64,000 bases of DNA. Origin: Hoeflea_A sp965249925 (lineage in GTDB: Bacteria; Pseudomonadota; Alphaproteobacteria; Rhizobiales; Rhizobiaceae). The stretch is from the NCBI GenBank assembly GCA_965249925.1, contig OZ252260.1:62001-126000 (forward strand), written 5' to 3'. The notes beneath the pieces were generated by a model that had not been told where the DNA came from, did not search any database, and saw only the letters and a list, made by a program, of their open reading frames with translations. The translations under genes were made by a program, and so were the position numbers. Positions 53,525-62,558 of the stretch are shown here, piece by piece (the first letter of the stretch is position 1; each line of letters begins with the position of its first letter).

Positions 53525-54538
53525 CTACGGTTTGGTCCCAAGGCTTGACTGTCGCGCCACCAGCTCGACTGGGGCCCGGTAGACACTGGCGGGACGCTCG
53601 CCGTCGACAATCCAGCGCAGCATCGTTTCGGCGGACTCTTCGCCGAAGCGTTTCGAATTGCAGCGAACCGAACTGAGCTGCGGATAGACCAGCGAGCATT
53701 CCTCGATGTCATCGAATCCGACCAACCGGAATTCGGAGCCCAGCTCCACGCCGAGCTCGGCGAACCCGGACAGCATGCCGAGTGCCACCAGGTCGCTGAA
53801 GCAGACGGCGGCGTCGATCTGAGGATTGTCGCGATGCAGCGCGTGCGCCATCTCACGCCCGAAGGCACGCGACGGACGTCCGGGAAAATGCTGCGGCGCG
53901 ATTCCTTCCGCGTCGACCACCTTGTTGTAGCCCGCCATCCGTTCCAGCGTGATCGGCCGATCCTCGAGGCCGCCGATGAAGGCAATGTGACGGCATCCCA
54001 AATCCACCAGATGCTGTGTGGCGAGCGCTCCGCCGCTATCGTAATCCACGGAAGCGAAAGGAAAAATGTCGGTCCGGTCGTCGATCTGTCGCAGCACCTG
54101 CATGGTCGGTGTCCCGGCTCGGATGATGCGGTCGAAGCAGCAGCTGTCGCCGCCGTAGGCCGGCGAAATGACAAAAGCCGAGACGCCATGTTCGATCATC
54201 GCGTCGATGACCTGCGACTGGGTGTCGGGATCCTCGTCCGTGTTGGCCAGAACCGTTGAAAATCCTCTGCGCGCGAAGGCCATCTGCGCACTGGCGGCAA
54301 ACTCGGTAAAATAGGGATTGCGCAGATCGTTGATGATCAGGCCGACAAGCCCTTGCCCGGCACCCCTGAGATTGGCGGCCGACCTGTTGTAGACATAGTT
54401 CAGCGCCGCCATCGATGCTTCGACATGCTTGCGCGTCGTGTCCTTGACAAGCGGACTGTCCTGCAGGACCAGCGACACCGTCGACTTCGATACGCCGGCA
54501 TGCCGCGCCACATCGAGAATGGTCGGCCGCTTGCCCAT
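53525..54538 (-). CDS. LacI-family transcriptional regulator
   Basis: This is a 337-aa repressor-type protein. The N-terminal HTH is TILDVARHAGVSKSTVSLVLQ plus hinge helix, followed by a periplasmic-binding-like ligand domain (GLIINDLRNPYFTEFAASAQ, DTQSQVIDAMIEHGVSAF). It is the last gene of the sugar operon (4 nt after the DUF993 stop), so it is probably self-controlled along with the transporter and enzymes, with a sugar or sugar acid as inducer. Operator palindromes would be expected upstream of the ABC binding protein or beyond the window end. Confidence 0.9.
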   Translation of the reverse strand: MGKRPTILDVARHAGVSKSTVSLVLQDSPLVKDTTRKHVEASMAALNYVYNRSAANLRGAGQGLVGLIINDLRNPYFTEFAASAQMAFARRGFSTVLANTDEDPDTQSQVIDAMIEHGVSAFVISPAYGGDSCCFDRIIRAGTPTMQVLRQIDDRTDIFPFASVDYDSGGALATQHLVDLGCRHIAFIGGLEDRPITLERMAGYNKVVDAEGIAPQHFPGRPSRAFGREMAHALHRDNPQIDAAVCFSDLVALGMLSGFAELGVELGSEFRLVGFDDIEECSLVYPQLSSVRCNSKRFGEESAETMLRWIVDGERPASVYRAPVELVARQSSLGTKP

Positions 54539-54542
54539 GCCG

Positions 54543-55703
54543 TCAGTCGATCCCGTGCAACTTCAACAAAAGACCCATGCGCGCTTCGGCGATGTCAGGT
54601 TTCGAAAGGAGCCGCGCCCGATCGGCCAGACGGAACACTTCCGCATAGTGCGTGATCTCGCGCGAGGACTGAAAACCGCCGGGCATGATGAAATGGCTCT
54701 GGGCGTCGTTCAGCCAGGCCAGAAAGGCGATCCCGGCCTTGTAGAACTGCGTCGGCGCCTTGAAGATCTCCCGGGACAGCGGGACGGTCGGCGCAAGCAG
54801 TTTGTGGAACGTTTCAAGATCGCCCCGCGCCAGCGCTTCCAGCGCCTGGCTGGCGGCCGGCGCAATTGCGGCGAAAGCGCCGAGCAGCGCATCCGAATGG
54901 CGTGTTCCATCTCCGGCGATCAGCTCGGCATAGTTGAAGTCGTCACCGGTGTAGAGCCTCACCCCATCTGGCAGACGGGCCCGGAAGCGCTCCTCATGGG
55001 CCTGATCCAGCAGCGATATCTTGATGCCGTCGACCTTGCCCGGATGGGCGTTGATGATCGCCAGCACCGAATCCGATGCCGCCGCAACGTCTTCGAAGCC
55101 CCAGTAACCGGCGAGCGCTGGATCGAACATGTCACCCAGCCAGTGCAGTATCACTGGGTCGGCCGCCTGATCGATCAGTGTGCCGTAGATGTCGGCGTAG
55201 GTGTCGGCGGACGCCTCGATGGCGGGAAGCGCCCGCGTCGCCATGATGATCACCTGCCCCCCGGCAGCCTCGATCGCCTCCATCTGCTCGCTGTAAGCTG
55301 CAACGATGTCGTCGGGAGTCTTAAGATCGGGCATTTGCCTCTGGTCTGTGCCGGCTCCGCACGCCACCCGCGGCTTCAACGGATGCGCCTTGGCCTCCGC
55401 CATAGTCCGTTCGATCAGCTCCTTGGCGGTCAGCCAATCGACCCCCATGCCGCGCTGCGCGGTATCCATCGCTTCGGCGAGACCCAGGCCCTGGTCCCAC
55501 AGCCAGTTCCGGAACCGCAATGTGTTGTCCCAATCGACGGCCGGCCGGCCGATCCACGGATCACGCTCAGCCAAAGGATCGGAGACGACATGCGCCGCCG
55601 CAAAGGCGATGCGGTTGAGCGGCACCTTCGGAGCCCGCGGGTTCAGCGCCTCGCCGCTTGGTCTGTATTCCTCGAGGGTGCCGGAATAGGTGGGCAAACG
55701 CAT
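54543..55703 (-). CDS. DUF993 family protein (dihydrodipicolinate-synthase-like)
   Basis: This is a 386-aa protein. The whole length matches the DUF993 family, with a TIM-barrel of the DHDPS/NAL aldolase type (NRIAFAAAHVVSDP, LKPRVACGAGTDQ, VIIMATRALPA, VILHWLGDMFDP, VDGIKISLLDQ with a Lys placed as the Schiff-base lysine would be, VRLYTGDDFNYAELI). Members are unassigned, but cluster with sugar transporters. A retro-aldol cleavage of a keto-sugar-acid made by the GMC oxidoreductases and SDR is an obvious hypothesis. Spacing of 3 nt from the upstream GMC stop indicates one transcript. Confidence 0.72.
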   Translation of the reverse strand: MRLPTYSGTLEEYRPSGEALNPRAPKVPLNRIAFAAAHVVSDPLAERDPWIGRPAVDWDNTLRFRNWLWDQGLGLAEAMDTAQRGMGVDWLTAKELIERTMAEAKAHPLKPRVACGAGTDQRQMPDLKTPDDIVAAYSEQMEAIEAAGGQVIIMATRALPAIEASADTYADIYGTLIDQAADPVILHWLGDMFDPALAGYWGFEDVAAASDSVLAIINAHPGKVDGIKISLLDQAHEERFRARLPDGVRLYTGDDFNYAELIAGDGTRHSDALLGAFAAIAPAASQALEALARGDLETFHKLLAPTVPLSREIFKAPTQFYKAGIAFLAWLNDAQSHFIMPGGFQSSREITHYAEVFRLADRARLLSKPDIAEARMGLLLKLHGID

Positions 55704-55706
55704 GAT

Positions 55707-57293
55707 TCAGATCCCGTTGTCCTGGCGGATCATGTCGGAAGCCTTTTCGCCGATCATGATGGCCGCTGCATTGGTGTTGGATGAGATGACGTTCGGCATG
55801 ATCGACGCGTCGGCGACACGAAGCCCGTCGATGCCGTTGAAACGCAGGCGCGTATCGACGACCGCCTCCGGATCGGTGCCCATGCGGCAGGTGCCGGCCG
55901 GATGGTGCGAGGTCTTCGAATGCTCGCAAATGAAATCGAAATATTCGGCATCGGTTTTGACGTCCGAGCCCGGCAGCCTCTCGGCCTTGATGAACTTCTT
56001 GAGCGGCGCCTGCGCGAGGATGTCCTGGGTCAGTTTGAGTCCGCGAATCGACATCTCACGGTCATGCGGATCGGCGAGGTAGTTTAGATCGATCAACGGT
56101 TCGGCCGACGGGTCGCTGCTTTGCAGGCGAACCGAACCGCGGGAGCGTGGCCGCAGGTGGCAGGAATTCAGCGTCACGCCGCCATTCGGCATCGCCGCGA
56201 CCCCGGATTCGATGCCGGTGCCGAGCCCGAGATGCATCTGGATGTCGGGCGACCGCGCCGCCTCGTCGGCATACCAGAACCCGCCGGTCTCGAAGAGGCT
56301 GGAAGCGACCGGGCCGCGTCGCGTCAGCAGATATTGCAGGCCGGCGACCGCCGACCAGTGCAGCTTTGCGTAACGGTCGTAGCTGTGCGGACCGGTCAGT
56401 TCGCAGATCGCATACAGATCCAGATGGTCCTGCAGGTTCGACCCGACCTGCGGCTGGTCGTGCACCACCGGGATGCCGAGCGCCGACAATTCATCGGCCG
56501 GCCCGATCCCGGACAGCTGCAGCAGCCGCGGCGAACCGATGGCGCCACTTGCCAGGACGACCTCGCTGGTCGACGTCAGTTTCGTGCCGTCCGTCAGTTC
56601 GACACCCCGCGCCTGGCCCGCCTCGACGGTGATCCGCAGCACCTGGACGCCCTTGCGGATAACCAGGTTGTTGCGCGCCCGGTTCGGGGCCAGATAGGCC
56701 ATGGCGGCCGACGAGCGCCGGGCGTTGCGCTGTGTCAGCTGGTAGTAGCCGACTCCGTCCTGTTTTTCGCCGGTCATGTCGGCGTTGTGTGGAATGCCGA
56801 GTGCCGCCGCTGCCTCGAAATAGGCTTCGCAAATGGGCAAAGGCGCCGCCGGTTTGGAAACCCCCAACGGGCCGCCCTGGCCATGATAACGGTTGTCGTA
56901 GGTGTCGTTGTCCTCCGCCTTGCGATAGTACGGCAGGACATCTTCGTATCCCCAGCCGTCGCACCCCATCTGGCGCCATTCGTCATAGTCGAGTGCGTTG
57001 CCGCGGGTGTAGATCTGCGCGTTGATCGCCGACCCGCCACCGATCACCTTCGCCTGCGTGTAACGGAACACCCGGTCCTTCATGTGCTTCTGGGGGATGG
57101 AATGCCACCCCCAGCTGCCGATACCCTTGGTCATCTTCGCGAAACCGGCCGGCAGATGGTAGAAGGGATGCCAGTCGCCGCCCCCGGCTTCCAGCAGCAG
57201 GACTCGGGTTGCGGGATTCTCCGACAGGCGGGCCGCCAATACGCAGCCCGCACTGCCGCCGCCGATGATGATGAAATCGAAACTATCAGACAT
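55707..57293 (-). CDS. GMC oxidoreductase, choline-dehydrogenase-like
   Basis: This is a 528-aa flavoprotein. ATG 57293 gives MSDSFDFIIIGGGSAGCVLAARL; 14 upstream codons in frame are within the SDR gene and unlikely. FAD signatures: GGGSAG, GGGSAINAQIYTRGN, ASGAIGSPRLLQLSGIG; catalytic His in HSKTSHHPAGTCRMG and Asn in SSNTNAAAIMIGEKA. It belongs to the alcohol/choline dehydrogenase group that oxidises primary alcohols with quinone or oxygen as acceptor. In a sugar-transport operon the substrate is more likely a polyol or sugar than choline. Confidence 0.85.
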   Translation of the reverse strand: MSDSFDFIIIGGGSAGCVLAARLSENPATRVLLLEAGGGDWHPFYHLPAGFAKMTKGIGSWGWHSIPQKHMKDRVFRYTQAKVIGGGSAINAQIYTRGNALDYDEWRQMGCDGWGYEDVLPYYRKAEDNDTYDNRYHGQGGPLGVSKPAAPLPICEAYFEAAAALGIPHNADMTGEKQDGVGYYQLTQRNARRSSAAMAYLAPNRARNNLVIRKGVQVLRITVEAGQARGVELTDGTKLTSTSEVVLASGAIGSPRLLQLSGIGPADELSALGIPVVHDQPQVGSNLQDHLDLYAICELTGPHSYDRYAKLHWSAVAGLQYLLTRRGPVASSLFETGGFWYADEAARSPDIQMHLGLGTGIESGVAAMPNGGVTLNSCHLRPRSRGSVRLQSSDPSAEPLIDLNYLADPHDREMSIRGLKLTQDILAQAPLKKFIKAERLPGSDVKTDAEYFDFICEHSKTSHHPAGTCRMGTDPEAVVDTRLRFNGIDGLRVADASIMPNVISSNTNAAAIMIGEKASDMIRQDNGI

Positions 57294-57306
57294 GCGTTTG
57301 TCCTGA

Positions 57307-58068
57307 TCAGAGACGCGGTATGGACAGGCCGCCATCGACTTGGATGGCGGAACCGGTGGCGAAAGCCAGATGACCCTCGGCGATCGGCACCACCACTGAG
57401 CCGATGTCCTGCGGCCGGCCCCATCGCTGCGCCGGCACCAGACCGTCCTCGATGCGCGCGGTGTATTTGTCCTTCACACCGGCGGTCATGCCGGTTTCAA
57501 TAATGCCGGGGCGAAGTTCGAAGACACCGATTCCGTGCGGTGCCAGGCGCACCGCGAACAGCTCCGCCATCATCGCGGCGCCGGCCTTCGAAATGCAGTA
57601 TTCGGCCCGTTCGATCGACACCATGGTGGCGCTAACGGAAGTGACGAAACTGATGGACTGGTAAGCGTCACCCGCCGGTCGCGCCACCATGCGGCGCGCC
57701 ACTTCCTGCGCCAGGAAAAACGCACCACGCAGGTTGACGCCGAGCACGAAATCGAAGCTGTCGAGCGTCAGATCGAGCATGTCGCCGCGCACCTTGGCCG
57801 GTACGCCGGCGTTGGAAACGAACGTCGTGACCGGGCCTAGATCCGTTTCGATCCTGTCAAGCAATCCCGCATGGCCTTCGACCGACTGCAGGTCGTGTGA
57901 ATAATAGCGAGCGTTCGCACCCAGTTTCGCCAGCGCATCGCCGACCTCCGGCGCATCGGCCTGGCTGCGCGATGCCAGCGCCACGGTGAAACCGGCACCG
58001 GCCAGCGCTTCGGCGATCCCGAGGCCGATACCCTTTTGCCCGCCGGTGATCAGCGCGACGCGATTCAT
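57307..58068 (-). CDS. Short-chain dehydrogenase/reductase
   Basis: This is a 253-aa SDR. Start ATG 58068 (MNRVALITGGQKGIGLGIAE) overlaps the stop of the upstream GMC gene by 4 nt (ATGA); the frame continues upstream only inside that gene. Cofactor motif TGGQKGIGLG, NAG at VSNAGVP, catalytic S-Y-K as SFVTSVSATMVSIERAEYCISKAG. 3-ketoacyl-ACP reductase-like in the generic sense; in this context an oxidation or reduction at a sugar hydroxyl is more likely. Confidence 0.87.
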   Translation of the reverse strand: MNRVALITGGQKGIGLGIAEALAGAGFTVALASRSQADAPEVGDALAKLGANARYYSHDLQSVEGHAGLLDRIETDLGPVTTFVSNAGVPAKVRGDMLDLTLDSFDFVLGVNLRGAFFLAQEVARRMVARPAGDAYQSISFVTSVSATMVSIERAEYCISKAGAAMMAELFAVRLAPHGIGVFELRPGIIETGMTAGVKDKYTARIEDGLVPAQRWGRPQDIGSVVVPIAEGHLAFATGSAIQVDGGLSIPRL

Positions 58069-59549
58069 GCGGCAATCTCCTTCTTGATGGTTTCCGCCGC
58101 CCGCAACGCCAGGGCCGCCACGGTCAGCGCCGGGTTGACCGCCGCCGAGGTCGGCAAGGCCCCGGCATCCGTCACAAACAGATTCGGGTGGTCCCAGGAC
58201 CGGCAGTCGGGATCGAGCACCGATTGCCCGGGATCGCTGCCGATACGAACGGTGCCGCATTGATGCGACGGCACCCGCCCGTCGAAGAGGCGCGACAAAA
58301 CGACCGGAAAACCCGCCGCCCGGAAGGTCTCCTTGGTCTTCGCCACCAGTTTATTGTGGGCGGTCATGTTCGACCGGCGCCAGATCAGCTGAATATCGCC
58401 GTTGCTGACGACCACCCGGCTTTCCGGATCCGGCAGATCCTCCGAAATCACATAGAGGTCGATCGCATGTGCCGAGATCCAGCGGGCGACCGGCCGCGGC
58501 AGGCTGGGCACCTGGATCTTCAGGATGTCGGGCACGACCCGGCCGAGCAGTTGAAGATTACCCAGCGGTTTGCCGCCATCGCCGTCCGACAGATACCAGT
58601 CATTGATCCCGAAGGTCTTCTGATAGACCGAATCGTTGCGAAAGCGCGGATCGATGGCAATCAGGGCGCTGGCGTTATGGTTCATGAAGCAACGTCCGAC
58701 CTGGTCGGACCCGTTGGCGACGCCGGATCGCAGCAGTAGTGCTGCCGTCTGCACGGCGCCCGCGCAGACCGCGAGCAGCTTCGGCTTAAGCCGCACCTCC
58801 TCGCCATCCTTGCGGTACACCACCTCGGCGATCCGCCGGTTGTCGGCACCGACCTTGAGCGTCGAGACGTAGGCGCCGGTGATGAGTTCGACATTGTCGT
58901 GCGCGAGCGCTACGGCGAGGCCGCAGGTCTCGGCATCCATCTTGCCGCAGCGCTGATCCGGATAGCCGTCCCAGCTGGTCTGACCGGCCTTCAGCCAACG
59001 ATCGATGTCGACACCGAGGGGCAGCGTGAATGGCCGCACACCCACCTTGTCCAGCCTTTCCCGGACGGCCGCCACGGCGGGCTCGTCGGGGACCGGCGGA
59101 AACGGATAACCGTTTATGTGGGTCGGTTCCGTCGGATCCGACGATGCATCGCCGTGCACCTGGTAGAGCGTCTCGGCCTGCTCGTACCAGGGTGCGAGCT
59201 CTTCATAGGCGAACGGCCAGGCCGGGGAGATGCCGTCGAAGTGCTCCATTTCGGCGAAGTCTTCAGCCCGATAACGGATCAGCACCGCCCCGTAGAGCTT
59301 CGAATTGCCGCCGATATTGTAATAGTTGCCGGGTTCGAACCGCGTACCGTTCTCATCCAGCCAGGTCTCGTCCGACCGGAACGCGCTGTTGGCATAGATG
59401 CGGTTTGGATCGCGGGCCGGCGCGTCGTCCGGGATCTGCACACCGCGCTCCAGGATGACGATGCGCGCACCGGTCGGCGCCAGGCCGGCCGCCAGTGTCG
59501 CACCGCCCATGCCGCTTCCGACAATGACGATATCCGGCGATTGGTTCAT
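58065..59549 (-). CDS. GMC oxidoreductase, sugar-oxidising type
   Basis: This is a 494-aa flavoprotein that differs clearly from the choline-dehydrogenase-like one. ATG 59549 gives MNQSPDIVIVGSGMGGATLA. FAD contacts GSGMGG and NIGGNSKLYGAVLIRYRAEDF; C-terminal LPTSAAVNPALTVAALALRAA; the catalytic His lies in PSHQCGTVRIG. It is of the gluconate/pyranose-oxidising style. Two GMC enzymes with an SDR and a DUF993 protein suggest successive oxidation of an imported sugar. Only 4 nt separate it from the ATPase gene stop. Confidence 0.83.
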   Translation of the reverse strand: MNQSPDIVIVGSGMGGATLAAGLAPTGARIVILERGVQIPDDAPARDPNRIYANSAFRSDETWLDENGTRFEPGNYYNIGGNSKLYGAVLIRYRAEDFAEMEHFDGISPAWPFAYEELAPWYEQAETLYQVHGDASSDPTEPTHINGYPFPPVPDEPAVAAVRERLDKVGVRPFTLPLGVDIDRWLKAGQTSWDGYPDQRCGKMDAETCGLAVALAHDNVELITGAYVSTLKVGADNRRIAEVVYRKDGEEVRLKPKLLAVCAGAVQTAALLLRSGVANGSDQVGRCFMNHNASALIAIDPRFRNDSVYQKTFGINDWYLSDGDGGKPLGNLQLLGRVVPDILKIQVPSLPRPVARWISAHAIDLYVISEDLPDPESRVVVSNGDIQLIWRRSNMTAHNKLVAKTKETFRAAGFPVVLSRLFDGRVPSHQCGTVRIGSDPGQSVLDPDCRSWDHPNLFVTDAGALPTSAAVNPALTVAALALRAAETIKKEIAA

Positions 59550-59553
59550 GGGT

Positions 59554-60663
59554 TCAGGCGATCCGGTTTTCGCTTTCTGGATCGAAGGCCACGGCTTTTT
59601 CCATGTTGATCGCGAATGGGAAGCGATCCCCGGCCCGCACCGGGACGTCGGCACGGAATCGGCCGGTCACGTCTTTGCCTCCCATCTGGCTGACCACGAA
59701 AGTGTCCGATCCGGCCGGTTCGGTGACCTCCACCGGCGCCTCGACGATGTGTACGGCCTTGGAGTTGCGATCGGCGCCGTCCTTGTCGGTGATCGCCTCG
59801 GGACGGATGCCGAGCACGATCTCCCGCCCCTCACCGCCGGCCATCGCCCCTTTGGCAAACGGTATGGTGGCCGTGCTGCCGTCTCCAAGGAGAACCTCGG
59901 CGGCCGTCTGGCCCTCCGTCGAGACGACCTTGGCGGGGAACAGGTTCATCGACGGCGATCCCATGAAGCCGGCGACGAACATATTGGCTGGATTGTCGTA
60001 GATTTCCTTGGGCGTGCCCAACTGCTGCACGTCGCCACCGAACATGACGGCGATGCGTGTCGACAGCGTCAGCGCTTCGATCTGGTCGTGCGTCACGTAG
60101 ACGATGGTAGTGCCCAGTTTCTGATGAAGCTTCTTGATTTCCGTTCGCATGTCGACGCGCAGCTTGGCGTCCAGGTTCGACAGCGGTTCGTCGAACAGGA
60201 ACACGTCGGGATCGCGTACCAGCGCCCGGCCCATGGCGACGCGCTGCCGCTGACCGCCCGAGAGCTGGCCGGGTTTGCGGTCAAGCAGGTGGGTGATCTG
60301 CAACAGGTCCGCCACCGAGGCTATGCGCTTCTGCCGTTCCGCTTTCGGCACGCCGTGCATCTCCATGCCGAAGGCGATGTTGCCGCGCACCGTCATATTG
60401 GGATAGAGCGCGTAAGACTGGAACACCATGGCGATGTTGCGGTCGGCCGGCTTGACGCCATTCATGCTGCGCCCGCGAATGGCGATATCACCCGACGTCA
60501 CTTCCTCTAGACCGGCGATCATGTTGAGCAGCGTGGACTTGCCGCAGCCGGACGGACCGACCAGCACGAGGAACTCGCCCTCTTCGACCGAGATGTTGGT
60601 TTGGCGCAGTACTTTCACCGCGCCGTAGGATTTGGTGGCATCCCTGATATCGAGAAATCCCAT
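59554..60663 (-). CDS. Sugar ABC transporter ATP-binding protein (UgpC/MsmK-type)
   Basis: This is a 369-aa ATPase. Walker A GPSGCGKST, signature LSGGQRQRVAMGRAL, Walker B VFLFDEPLSNLDAKLR, and a C-terminal TOBE-type regulatory domain (EIVLGIRPEAITD). This is the usual carbohydrate-import ATPase that may also serve other importers. It is 4 nt downstream of the permease gene, inside the operon. Confidence 0.93.
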   Translation of the reverse strand: MGFLDIRDATKSYGAVKVLRQTNISVEEGEFLVLVGPSGCGKSTLLNMIAGLEEVTSGDIAIRGRSMNGVKPADRNIAMVFQSYALYPNMTVRGNIAFGMEMHGVPKAERQKRIASVADLLQITHLLDRKPGQLSGGQRQRVAMGRALVRDPDVFLFDEPLSNLDAKLRVDMRTEIKKLHQKLGTTIVYVTHDQIEALTLSTRIAVMFGGDVQQLGTPKEIYDNPANMFVAGFMGSPSMNLFPAKVVSTEGQTAAEVLLGDGSTATIPFAKGAMAGGEGREIVLGIRPEAITDKDGADRNSKAVHIVEAPVEVTEPAGSDTFVVSQMGGKDVTGRFRADVPVRAGDRFPFAINMEKAVAFDPESENRIA

Positions 60664-60667
60664 TGAC

Positions 60668-61597
60668 TTATCCTTTCACAGAGCCGGCCATCAGGCCGCG
60701 GACGAAAAAGCGTCCGGCCACGATGTAGACGAGCAGGGTCGGCAGCGCCGCCATGATCGCCCCGGCGAAATGGACGTTGTATTCCTTCACGCCCGTCGAA
60801 GACTGGACGAGATTGTTGAGCGCCACGGTCATCGGCTGGCTGTCGGCATCGGAGAACGACGCGCCGAAAAGGAAGTCGTTCCAGATATTGGTGAACTGCC
60901 AGATGATGCAGACCACGGCGATCGGCCCCGAGGAGGGCAGCAGGATGCGCCGGAAGATGGTGAAGAAGCCGGCGCCGTCGATCTGGGCAGCCCGCACCAG
61001 TTCGGTCGGGAAGGCGGCGTAGTAGTTGCGGAAATACAGCGTCGAGAAGCCGATCCCATAGACCAGGTGAACAAAAATCAGCCCGGGGACCGAACCCGCC
61101 AGGCCCATCAGGCCGAGCATCCGCGCCATCGGGATGAGCACCATCTGGAACGGAATGAAGCACCCGAACAGCAGCAGTCCGAACAGGACGGTGGCACCGC
61201 GAAACGTCCATTTCGTCAGCACGTAGCCGTTAAGCGCGCCGAGAATGGTCGAAATGGCGACGGCCGGAACCACCATCAGGATGGAGTTGATGAAGTAGGG
61301 CCGTAAGCCGGTCGCCTCAACACCCACCTGGGCCGTCGACCAGGCACTGGCCCACGGAGCCAGTGTCCATTGCTGCGGCAGGTTCATCATGCCGCCGGCG
61401 GTGATCTCGGCCAGCGGTTTGAGCGAATTGACCACCATCACATAGAGCGGGATCAGGTAGTATATGCAGAACACAATCAGGACGCCGTAGATGGCATAGC
61501 GGCCAAGGCTGATGGCGCTGGTCTTGCGCGGGCTTTCGAGCTCCGCGGATGCACCGGTCCTGGTCGTTGCTGCACTGGAAGCGGGAGCTGAGGACAT
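60668..61597 (-). CDS. Sugar ABC transporter permease (MalG-like)
   Basis: This is a 309-aa membrane protein. ATG 61597 (MSSAPASSAATTRTGASAEL) is chosen over an upstream in-frame codon; it overlaps the stop of the first permease. Six transmembrane segments; EAA loop near the C-terminal part (AAQIDGAGFFTIFRRILLPSSGP, in pieces). Pairs with the MalF-like permease to form the channel. Confidence 0.9.
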   Translation of the reverse strand: MSSAPASSAATTRTGASAELESPRKTSAISLGRYAIYGVLIVFCIYYLIPLYVMVVNSLKPLAEITAGGMMNLPQQWTLAPWASAWSTAQVGVEATGLRPYFINSILMVVPAVAISTILGALNGYVLTKWTFRGATVLFGLLLFGCFIPFQMVLIPMARMLGLMGLAGSVPGLIFVHLVYGIGFSTLYFRNYYAAFPTELVRAAQIDGAGFFTIFRRILLPSSGPIAVVCIIWQFTNIWNDFLFGASFSDADSQPMTVALNNLVQSSTGVKEYNVHFAGAIMAALPTLLVYIVAGRFFVRGLMAGSVKG

Positions 61598-62499
61598 CAC
61601 TTCTTCTCCCTCAATTCGGACCACAGATAGGGCACGATGATCGCGGCGATCGTCATCAGCATGATGACGGCCGAGGCCGCGCCGATCCCCATCTGGTTGC
61701 GTGTGAAAGTGTAGGAATACATGAACGTCGCCGGCAGTTCGGTCGCCGTTCCGGGCCCGCCGCCGGTCAGCGCGATGACCAGGTCGTAGGATTTAATCGC
61801 CATATGCGCCAGCACCACGAATGCCGACATGAAGGCGGGCCGCAGCTGCGGAATGACGATCCGCCGATACAGGGCGAAGGAGGATGCGCCGTCGATGCGT
61901 GCCGCCTTGAGCATCTCGGTGTCGATGCCCCGCAAACCGGCGAGAAACATGGCCATGCAAAAGCCCGACGTTTGCCAGACGGCGGCGATCACGATCGTAT
62001 AGATCGCCATGTCACGGTCTTTGATCCAGTTGAACTCGAAGCTTTCCCAGCCCCAGCCCTGAACCACCGCCTCAAGACCGATCCCGGGGTCGAGGAACCA
62101 TTTCCAGGCGACGCCCGTGACGATGAAGCTCAGCGCCATCGGATACAGATAGATGGTGCGGATGACACCCTCGGCGCGGATCTTCTGATCCAGGAAAATC
62201 GCCAGCAGCAGCCCGAGCGCGCAGCAGATCACGATATAGAGAACGCCGAAGACGATCAGGTTCGAGACCGCGGTGTCCCAGGCGCGGATGCGGAACAGGT
62301 TCACGTAGTTCTGCCAACCGACCCAGCCGAAGCTCGGCAGGATCCGGCTGTCGGTGAACGACAGGTAGAGCGTAAACAGGATGAACCCGTAGACGAAGAT
62401 CGCGACGATGGCGACGGTCGGGCTCAGGACCAGTTTTGGCAGTGCGTCGCGCAACCGGTCGAGCGAACCGGATCGGTTCCCCGCCTCAACATAAGACAT
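61597..62499 (-). CDS. Sugar ABC transporter permease (MalF-like)
   Basis: This is a 300-aa protein with about six hydrophobic segments (VLSPTVAIVAIFVYGFILFT, IVFGVLYIVICCALGLLLAI) and an EAA loop (KAARIDGASSFALYRRIVIP). Its start follows the binding protein stop by 59 nt, a gap that contains a strong hairpin (62522-62548). Paired with the downstream MalG-like permease. Confidence 0.9.
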   Translation of the reverse strand: MSYVEAGNRSGSLDRLRDALPKLVLSPTVAIVAIFVYGFILFTLYLSFTDSRILPSFGWVGWQNYVNLFRIRAWDTAVSNLIVFGVLYIVICCALGLLLAIFLDQKIRAEGVIRTIYLYPMALSFIVTGVAWKWFLDPGIGLEAVVQGWGWESFEFNWIKDRDMAIYTIVIAAVWQTSGFCMAMFLAGLRGIDTEMLKAARIDGASSFALYRRIVIPQLRPAFMSAFVVLAHMAIKSYDLVIALTGGGPGTATELPATFMYSYTFTRNQMGIGAASAVIMLMTIAAIIVPYLWSELREKK

Positions 62500-62521
62500 A
62501 CCGGGTCCTCCCCCAGGCAGT

Positions 62522-62554
62522 GGAGAAGCGGCCGGAAACCGCTTCTCCTTTTTT
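62522..62554. terminator. Intercistronic hairpin between binding-protein and permease genes
   Basis: Arms GGAGAAGCGG (62522-62531) and CCGCTTCTCC (62539-62548) are exact complements with a 7-nt loop. On the plus strand six T follow (62549-62554), so this is a good terminator for antisense transcription. For the minus-strand operon the A-run lies before the stem, so it more likely works as the classic stem-loop that favours binding-protein mRNA over permease mRNA, by protecting the 3' end and partial attenuation. The permease Shine-Dalgarno (GGGGGAGGA) lies just after it. Confidence 0.7.
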
Positions 62555-62558
62555 CACA

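Noticed and set aside
56121..57503. 460-aa plus-strand frame over the GMC gene
   Set aside because: Arg/Gln-rich shadow of a clear GMC oxidoreductase; it extends across a gene border without signals.
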